A stretch of DNA of 64,000 bases. It comes from Pseudomonas chlororaphis subsp. chlororaphis. GTDB lineage: Bacteria; Pseudomonadota; Gammaproteobacteria; Pseudomonadales; Pseudomonadaceae. Of this stretch, positions 57,613 to 64,000 are shown in pieces. The notes under the pieces were generated by a model. It was given only the letters and a program-made list of their open reading frames with translations. It was not told the origin of the DNA and ran no database searches. A program made the translations under genes and the position numbers. The number at the start of each line of letters is the position of its first letter. Within the stretch, counting starts at the first letter, position 1. Location: the NCBI RefSeq assembly GCF_003945765.1, contig NZ_CP027712.1, forward strand, positions 4,154,001 through 4,218,000, given 5' to 3'.

Positions 57613-60600
57613 TCAGGTCAGTGAAGGCACCAGCACCGCCTGGGCGGCCTGACGGTTTTGCGGCAGGTGCTCACGCGCCCCGCCGGTGTCGGCGAAGGCC
57701 GCCATGGCCCCGCTCAGTTTGGCCAGGCTGGACCCCTCGGCCTCCGTCACCGAGGCGATGTCGTTCGCCGTCGGCACGGCCTGGCGCTCGCGCGAGGACA
57801 GCTCGAACAAAGCGTCCTTGGCCGATCCCGCCTGGGCAAAGCCCTTCACCAGATGATCGACACTGATCACCGACGAGTCGCCTTGCAGCTCGATCTGCAG
57901 ATGCCGGTGCGCCGCAGCCTCACTGCCCAACACCTGGCGCAGCACCAAGGCCCTGCCAGAGCCAGCGTCGGTCAGCAGCACATCCTCGCCCCGACGGCTG
58001 ACGAGGATGTTCTTGCCATCGGCCACCGGCAGGATCAGGCGGTCCAGGGCCTGGCCCGGGTCATCGTTGTCGATCACCACCGTGCGGTAATGCGCCCACA
58101 TCGCCGGGCTGAAGCGGTAGGTGTCGCTGGCACCGCCGCCATGCAGTACCACGCTGTCGACCCCGGCGATCTGCGGCGGCGCCAGTTCGTCCTGACGACC
58201 GCCGCCGCCCTGTAGCAGCAGCGAGGAACCGATACGCTCGACATTGGCGTACTGGCCGAGTTTCTGCGCAGCCCCTTCCTTGACCTTGTACAGCGCCTGT
58301 TCCGTCGGGCTGTAAACGTACGCCGAGCGCTGCGATTCGGCGGCCACCCCGATAAAACGCAGGTCGCTCGCGGCGGGAATGCCGGTGCTGGCGAACATCC
58401 GCCCGCTGGCGACATCGAACCAGCCCAGGCTCTCAGCGCCTTGCAAGGTCAGCACGCCTTTGGCTCGCCACTGCTCAGCCACTTGCGCCAGCGCCTGGGA
58501 CAGATTGCCCAGGTGTTGCTGCTGCCAGCCCTTGTCGAGCGCCACCAGCTGCACATCGCCGTTATTGGCGCGCAGCAGGATTTCACCCTGCACCGTCGTC
58601 AACCGCAGCCCGGCATCCACCTGGACCGCCGAGCGCAGTTGCACCTCGGGCATCGGCAGCGTGGCGGCGGGCAGTTGCGCCGAGGCCTCAAGCACCTCGT
58701 CGCCGCCGAACGCGGTCGCCAGCGCCTCGGACGTCATCGGTGCCTGGAGGTAGAGCTTGCCGCTCTCGGGCTCGAACAGCCGCGCGCTGGAGCTGGCGCT
58801 GTCGAAGCCGAGAAATTGCAGCGGCTTGCCTTGCAGCGAGGAAGACGCCACGACCACCTGGCCGTTGTGGTACCACACCGGCAGCGCACTTTTGCCGTCG
58901 GCGGCCTTGACCCCGAATACCGCCAGGGTGGCGTTGCTGCCGTTGACACTGGCCAGGTCCTGCCACCAGGTGCTGCGGCCCTTGAGCCAATGCTCGTTGA
59001 CCGCTTCATAACTCAGGCGCCCTGTCGCTTCGATCCGCGCGACCCGCCCGTCCTCGGTCACGGCCAGCAGATGGCCGTTGAGTTCGAGCACATTGGCCAG
59101 GGTCGGCGTGGCCAGGCGCAAGGCGCTCGGCTGGCTGCCGTCGAGGACTTTCTGCCCCGGCCCTTCCTGGCGGAACAGCACCTTCTGCTTCTGGCTGTAG
59201 AAGAAAAACACTTCCTGGCCAGCCGGCTGCGGCATGCTGCCGGCGAACACCAGGTCCGCCGGAATCGGCCAGGCGCTCTGGGGCTTGCCCTGGGCATCCA
59301 CTGGCGGCTGCTGACCCGCCGGGGGCGCCAGGTTCGGCTTGATCACCGTGCCGTCGCTGGTGCGCACCCAGTAGCGGTGCGCGACTTTCGCGCTATCCAG
59401 GCCAAACACCGTCACCAGCGCCGCGGCGCTCGGCTCCATCATCGGCGCGCCCAGGCTGTACACCGGGGTGGCCCGCTGCGTGGCCTGGCTCTGGTAGCCC
59501 TGGAGCAGGGTCTTGAGCGCATCGCCATGCTGGTCGGTACGGGCCGACAGTTGCAGCAATGTGTCATCGCCGACCACCCCGACCAGCTCCATCCGGTCAC
59601 CGAGGATGCGGAAGTTCAGCTCGGCCTCGCGCTCCTTGAGCTGATAACGACGGGCCAGGTAGACCGCCTCGCCCTCTTGCCAGAATCGGCTGATCCGGCC
59701 CGCGCTCTGGTTGAACGACGGGGCGAACTGCGCGTCGACCTTGCCGGTGGCAATCTCGACCCGCCACGCCGCGGCGTTCTCGGCGTCGACGAAGTAGGCA
59801 TGTTCGCCGATGACCGCCCCCAACTGGGCGTTCCTGGCCTGCTCCACCTGGGTGTCGGTGAACAGCATGCGCTTGTTGGCGACGTCGTAGAACGCCCGGC
59901 CGACATTACGTCCTTCGTGGCGGTAGTTATCGACGACCACGTACTGACCGTGCAGCTGATGGGCCTTGGCCAGCTCGCTCAGGTGCTGTTCGATACGCTG
60001 GCCAGGCAGCTGCCATTTGCTCGCGTCTTCCTCCACCACCCGGGCGCTCATGTCGGCGAAATCGACTTCACGCACCTCGCCCTTGGCGTTGACCACCAGC
60101 ACCTGGCCGTTGCTCGCCGGGTCGAGCTTGACCACCACGCCGCCGACCACCATCTGGTCTTTCGACACACTGATGCTGTCGCTCTCGAGCTGGCTGGTAT
60201 CGATGATCCAGCGTGACGGCGTGCCTGCCTCGCTGGCGAGATCGACCCGGGTGCCCTCATTGAGCCCCACCAGATAGCGCCCGCCCGCGCCCTTGATCTG
60301 GTAGTTCAGATAGCCGTGCAGCTCCTTGGGCAGCTCGGGTATCACCAGTTGCCGGTCACGCGAGTCGAGCAGCACCTCGATCGGGGTCTCGACATATTCC
60401 TGGCGAATCCGCCGGATCGTCTCCTCGCTCGGGAAGATGTAGAAGTCGTAGTCGAAGCGCCGGTCCTCCTCGAGCCGGCGGATCACATCGAAACCGGTGT
60501 CATGCCGGGTGGTGGACCCCGGCAGGATCATGTACTCGTAGCTGATGTAGGACTTGGGCGTGCCCGGCAGGATCACCGCCGTGCTGTCGCCATGCTCAAG

Positions 60601-63600
60601 CGTGCGCGTGGCGTCCTTGTAGCCGATACCGCTGCGCACCTCGATTGCCTGGCCACGGTCGTGGATCATCCGCGGGAAATCCCCGGCCCAGAAGAAGTAG
60701 TTGATCGCCCCGGAACCGGTGGAGCCGTGGTGGGTGCGGTAAATGTACTGGCTGTCGAAACCGATCTGGTTGTTGCGCAGGTCCAGGCGCTTGACCACCG
60801 CGCCGGCCAGCGGCACCAGCACCTTCTTCTCCGCGTCATAACGGTAGCCATTGCCTTTGTAGGCCTTGTCGACCGTATCAAAGTAACGCCCGACCGCCTT
60901 GGCGTCTTCAGCCACCGCGCCAAAGGCCTGGGCCAGCGCGGTGAAGCCCACCGCCAGACCGCCGAGGATCACCCCCGCGCCGCCGAGCACCGCGGCCGCC
61001 GTCGAGGCACCGAGCAGTCCGGCGCCGACTCCGGCTGCGCCGGTGACGAAACTGGCCGAATCGAAGGCCAGCTGGGTGCCGAACACCGCCTTCTGCACAT
61101 CGTTCTCGGCATGGGCCAGTTCATAGGCATCGAGGCCGACCATGGCCCCGCCAAACAGCACGCCCGCGCCTTCGTTGACGGTGTGGCCCAGGGTCGAGGC
61201 AAAGTCCTTGAGCGAGGTTTCGGCGGCCATGGCTTCGCCGCGCAACGCGGTTTGCACCAGTTCGGTGACCTTGGCCACGTCCTGCAAGGTGCCATGGCCG
61301 ATCTGCGCCAGGCCCAGGTAGCTGTGGATCTTCAGCGCAGTGGCCAGGTCCGGCGAAACCGTGCCCTGGGCTGTGTCCTTGCGGTTCTTGTCGGCGAACC
61401 ACTGGATCAGCGTCTGCACCGCGAAGCCGGCGTTCAAGCCATCCACCGGCGATGCTTCGCTAACGCCGGCACGCGGCCGTATCTGTCCGTGCTCCAGGGT
61501 GAAGTGCTGGTTGAACACCCGCATGTGCTCGTCGACGAAACGCCGGAACTCGACAAAGGTGCCATCGTCGGTGGCCAGCCAGCGGGTCTGCTCGGGCTGG
61601 TCACGGTTGATGAACTGGACCCGATAGCCGCCCTCCTGCTGTGCCTCGATGTTGGCAATGATCGGTATCCATTGGCTGCCCAACTGGTGCTCCCGGGCCA
61701 GCCGGGTGCTGGCGACTTCGAAGCGCGCGCCCCACTGCTCGGCGTCGAAGGTGGTCAACGCCGCCCCCAGGCGCAGGTCTTCGCTGACGCGCTGCCGGGC
61801 GCCCACCGCCTGCTCGACCTGGCGGCGCTGGCCGATGACTACGGCCAGTTCCTCGGGCCGCGACAGATCGGCCACATTCAGCCCGTTGCCCACCGGCACC
61901 TCGGCCATCTTGCCGGTATCGATCTCGATCAGGTTGAACGCCGGCAGCGACTTTGTGCCGAACGAGCCATAGTGCGCGGCCAGGTTGCGCGTCACCAGGT
62001 GCTGCTGCATGGCCTTGGTCAAGCCCTTGCTGGAGTCGAAGGCGAAGATCCCCACGTTCGGGTCATAGAAGTAGTAGCGACGGCCCTCGGCGGTCTGTGT
62101 GCTGCCCACCATCATCGAGTGGTTCTGGGTGTTGAGGGCGAACATCGAGGTGCCGCTGCTGGCGGCCAGCCGCGACACCACCTCGGACAACTTGACCTGC
62201 CCCAGCTCCCTGGAAGCCTGGACCGCTTCGACATTGGAATGCAGGCGGATCAGGCTGTTCTTGAGCAGCGTCGAGCTGCCCGCTTGAGGGTCGGCGGAGG
62301 CCAGGAACAGCTTCTGTACCAGGCTGTTGACGCCCGCCTCGCCACCGCTGGCCAGGGCCACGGCCATCGCCCGGACCAGGGGGTAGCAACGGCCGCCGGA
62401 GCGGTCGCCCACCAGCGACAGGTAGAAGTCCTGCGGCGCCAGCCGGTCGAAGACACTGCCGGCCTTGTGGAAGTCTTCACTGAACACCGCGGTCTGGCGC
62501 AGCACCTTGTCAATGTACTCGGCCTGGGCGGTTTCCGTGATGCGCCCGCTCAGGGCGCCACGCTCGCGGGGCGTGAGGGTGCCGTCGAGAAACAGCTGCT
62601 TCATCTTCAGGGCCGACATCCGGTCGTCCACCCCGGGAATCTTGATCTCGCGGAAATCCCGCAAGCCGTCGCTGAACGCCGTGCCCCGCGCGCCGCGCTG
62701 ATAGGCCTCGGCAATCGCATAACGCTCGCCGACGCTGCTGGCGCGCTCCTCGCCTGCGCCCTGGATCGCCGTATCGTCGGTGCGCACCACCGCGGCGCTA
62801 CCGTCCTTGGCCTTGATCTGCTGCCAGAGCCAGGTCTTTTCCACCGAGCCGGCTTCGCGCAACACCGGGTCGTACTGCGCCCGGTAGTAGTCCTGGGTGA
62901 GGTTGAGCTGCTTGATCTGCTGGTCGATCAGGCCCTTGTCGCTGGCCCCGCGCCGGTCTTGCTGGAGTTGGTAGCGCTTGTCGGCCAGCTGTTGGATATC
63001 GGCGTTGACCTTGACCTGGACCGCTTCGCGCAGTTGGTTCCAGGCGGCGATCGCCGGATGCTCGGGAGAAAAGGCGCCATCGCGGTAGACACCGTCGGCC
63101 ACCCCGTCGACCGACACCCCGAACTGGGTCGCGACTTTCTTCAGGTTCTGGTGCACCTGCTCGCGGTAGGCGGCGAACTCGGCCCGGTTGCGTTCCACCA
63201 CCTGAGGGTCGGCGTTCTGGATCTGCAGGGGTTGCGCGCCGTCGCGCAGCTTCGGCCAGACCATCTGGCCGTCGCGCTGGTACTCCTGGCGCTGGAACAC
63301 CAGCTGCCACTGGCCGTCGACGTACTGCATGTAGGCCGCGGCCAGGCCCTCGGCGGTGCCGGCGACCTGATAGTCCTTGTAGTCGACCGCCATCACCACG
63401 TTGTCGTACAGCAGCGAGCTGTTGACCCGACCGTCGTGGTAGACCCGGAAGGTATTGGCGTCCAGGCTGGTCACCACCAGCGAGCAGCCCGACAAGGTGC
63501 CGGTGAAGAGGAAGCTGCCCGCGGCCGCGTGCTTGGGAATGTCCACATAGGCCGGCGCGGCATTGGCCTGGTTCGGCCCGTTGTAGCCTAGAAAATACGC

Positions 63601-64000
63601 CGGCACGCTGTCGACGCCGCTGCCGGCAATGTCATTGGCGCTGTGCTCGGTGTATTCGAGCTCGTACAGGTTCGGCGCGACCTTGACCAACTGCACGTTG
63701 CCCTGGGCCGGCAGGCGTCCCGACTTGACCAGGGCCTCGGCACTCAGGGTATGGGTCTTGGCGAACTGCACAGGGTCGGCGGCGAACTGCTGGATGTCGG
63801 CGCTGCCCTGGCGCGGTTCGAACCCGGCGCCCAGGGACGCCAGCCCGGTCTTGAGCTGCAGGTCTTTGGCCGCCTGCCCCAGCAGCGCGGGCAGCGGGCC
63901 AACGCTGGTGAAACGCGGCGGATGGAACTCCTCGGCCGCCGGCAAGCCTTGGTTGACGATGGGCAGCACACGGGCCATCACCCCGTCGTACAGCTCGCCG
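57613..64000 (-). CDS. fitD: Insect toxin FitD, Mcf-like (partial, N-terminus outside window)
   Basis: About 2128 C-terminal residues of the FitD/Makes-caterpillars-floppy toxin; the frame is open to the window edge and FitD is about 3000 residues. Numbering from codon 63999: a cysteine-protease-like region carries Cys538 in GGRCYPLVRAM, His627 in NTQNHSMMVG and Asp646 in YYFYDPNVG. A TcdA/TcdB-like pore region follows, with hydrophobic hairpins (VLFGGAMVGLDAYELAH, GAAGVGAGLLGASTAAAVLGGAGVILGG) near 945-1030, then YEYMILPGSTTRHDTGFDVI near 1155. The C-terminal 900 residues are beta-rich repeats. FitD causes oral and injectable toxicity to insects. fitE lies downstream in the same orientation. 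Confidence 0.95.
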   Translation of the reverse strand, partial: GELYDGVMARVLPIVNQGLPAAEEFHPPRFTSVGPLPALLGQAAKDLQLKTGLASLGAGFEPRQGSADIQQFAADPVQFAKTHTLSAEALVKSGRLPAQGNVQLVKVAPNLYELEYTEHSANDIAGSGVDSVPAYFLGYNGPNQANAAPAYVDIPKHAAAGSFLFTGTLSGCSLVVTSLDANTFRVYHDGRVNSSLLYDNVVMAVDYKDYQVAGTAEGLAAAYMQYVDGQWQLVFQRQEYQRDGQMVWPKLRDGAQPLQIQNADPQVVERNRAEFAAYREQVHQNLKKVATQFGVSVDGVADGVYRDGAFSPEHPAIAAWNQLREAVQVKVNADIQQLADKRYQLQQDRRGASDKGLIDQQIKQLNLTQDYYRAQYDPVLREAGSVEKTWLWQQIKAKDGSAAVVRTDDTAIQGAGEERASSVGERYAIAEAYQRGARGTAFSDGLRDFREIKIPGVDDRMSALKMKQLFLDGTLTPRERGALSGRITETAQAEYIDKVLRQTAVFSEDFHKAGSVFDRLAPQDFYLSLVGDRSGGRCYPLVRAMAVALASGGEAGVNSLVQKLFLASADPQAGSSTLLKNSLIRLHSNVEAVQASRELGQVKLSEVVSRLAASSGTSMFALNTQNHSMMVGSTQTAEGRRYYFYDPNVGIFAFDSSKGLTKAMQQHLVTRNLAAHYGSFGTKSLPAFNLIEIDTGKMAEVPVGNGLNVADLSRPEELAVVIGQRRQVEQAVGARQRVSEDLRLGAALTTFDAEQWGARFEVASTRLAREHQLGSQWIPIIANIEAQQEGGYRVQFINRDQPEQTRWLATDDGTFVEFRRFVDEHMRVFNQHFTLEHGQIRPRAGVSEASPVDGLNAGFAVQTLIQWFADKNRKDTAQGTVSPDLATALKIHSYLGLAQIGHGTLQDVAKVTELVQTALRGEAMAAETSLKDFASTLGHTVNEGAGVLFGGAMVGLDAYELAHAENDVQKAVFGTQLAFDSASFVTGAAGVGAGLLGASTAAAVLGGAGVILGGLAVGFTALAQAFGAVAEDAKAVGRYFDTVDKAYKGNGYRYDAEKKVLVPLAGAVVKRLDLRNNQIGFDSQYIYRTHHGSTGSGAINYFFWAGDFPRMIHDRGQAIEVRSGIGYKDATRTLEHGDSTAVILPGTPKSYISYEYMILPGSTTRHDTGFDVIRRLEEDRRFDYDFYIFPSEETIRRIRQEYVETPIEVLLDSRDRQLVIPELPKELHGYLNYQIKGAGGRYLVGLNEGTRVDLASEAGTPSRWIIDTSQLESDSISVSKDQMVVGGVVVKLDPASNGQVLVVNAKGEVREVDFADMSARVVEEDASKWQLPGQRIEQHLSELAKAHQLHGQYVVVDNYRHEGRNVGRAFYDVANKRMLFTDTQVEQARNAQLGAVIGEHAYFVDAENAAAWRVEIATGKVDAQFAPSFNQSAGRISRFWQEGEAVYLARRYQLKEREAELNFRILGDRMELVGVVGDDTLLQLSARTDQHGDALKTLLQGYQSQATQRATPVYSLGAPMMEPSAAALVTVFGLDSAKVAHRYWVRTSDGTVIKPNLAPPAGQQPPVDAQGKPQSAWPIPADLVFAGSMPQPAGQEVFFFYSQKQKVLFRQEGPGQKVLDGSQPSALRLATPTLANVLELNGHLLAVTEDGRVARIEATGRLSYEAVNEHWLKGRSTWWQDLASVNGSNATLAVFGVKAADGKSALPVWYHNGQVVVASSSLQGKPLQFLGFDSASSSARLFEPESGKLYLQAPMTSEALATAFGGDEVLEASAQLPAATLPMPEVQLRSAVQVDAGLRLTTVQGEILLRANNGDVQLVALDKGWQQQHLGNLSQALAQVAEQWRAKGVLTLQGAESLGWFDVASGRMFASTGIPAASDLRFIGVAAESQRSAYVYSPTEQALYKVKEGAAQKLGQYANVERIGSSLLLQGGGGRQDELAPPQIAGVDSVVLHGGGASDTYRFSPAMWAHYRTVVIDNDDPGQALDRLILPVADGKNILVSRRGEDVLLTDAGSGRALVLRQVLGSEAAAHRHLQIELQGDSSVISVDHLVKGFAQAGSAKDALFELSSRERQAVPTANDIASVTEAEGSSLAKLSGAMAAFADTGGAREHLPQNRQAAQAVLVPSLT

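Noticed and set aside
60316..63591. 1091-codon open frame on the plus strand opposite fitD
   Set aside because: High GC and third-position bias of fitD keep the antisense frame open. The translation is His/Gln/Gly/Ala-rich with no domain, and fitD itself has clear motifs.

Overview
The window looks like a chromosome segment of a fluorescent Pseudomonas that carries the Fit insect-toxin locus, most likely P. protegens or P. chlororaphis. The evidence is the gacA-uvrC-pgsA-tRNA-Gly block, high-GC core genes with Pseudomonas-type REP hairpins, and a partial fitD followed by fitE, fitF, fitG and fitH. The species call is an inference from gene content.

Layout. 1-11.9 kb is an accessory segment with more mixed base composition. 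It holds a partial Zn alcohol dehydrogenase and an SDR, a four-gene operon (small membrane protein, Kef-type antiporter, DUF924 protein, LysR regulator), a YdcF-like protein, a molybdenum hydroxylase operon (2Fe-2S subunit, molybdopterin subunit, di-haem cytochrome c) and a decayed IS3-family transposase. It ends at a tRNA-Gly(GCC) gene. 12.1-15.7 kb is the core block pgsA, uvrC, gacA, with a PAAR-like remnant and a small unknown ORF lying between pgsA and uvrC. 15.8-19.5 kb has a divergent pair of small DNA-binding proteins, an acetyltransferase/nitrilase pair, and a class I DAHP synthase. Upstream of the synthase are an aromatic-rich leader peptide, an intrinsic terminator and a second Tyr-rich short ORF: a probable attenuation system for the first step of aromatic biosynthesis.

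19.7-25.7 kb holds a small parvulin and the yejABEF peptide ABC importer. 26-32 kb is a ketone-body module: a sigma-54 activator, a GntP-family permease, 3-hydroxybutyrate dehydrogenase and acetoacetyl-CoA synthetase, with a good -24/-12 promoter before the permease. 32.3-35.2 kb has a hybrid histidine kinase and a second parvulin. 35.3-39 kb (minus strand) has RidA, an IclR regulator, a fold-type III PLP dehydratase and a KDG-kinase-like protein, which together suggest catabolism of an amino sugar acid such as D-glucosaminate. 39-41.5 kb is an AT-richer islet with a coiled-coil orphan, a dispersed repeat, an IS21 remnant and an orphan methyltransferase.

42-50.4 kb holds a thioesterase, an FMN glutamate-synthase-like protein, an AraC regulator divergent from a bile-acid-symporter-type carrier, a large membrane protein split by a one-base frameshift, a YccF protein and a membrane diguanylate cyclase. 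50.5-64 kb is the fit locus: fitH and fitG on the plus strand, and fitF, fitE and fitD (open at the window edge) on the minus strand. FitF senses the host environment, FitG and FitH set toxin transcription, and FitE is the outer-membrane channel for export of FitD. Two families of REP hairpins fill 3' intergenic spaces from 19.5 to 41.7 kb only. I recognise no CRISPR array, complete insertion sequence or replication origin.
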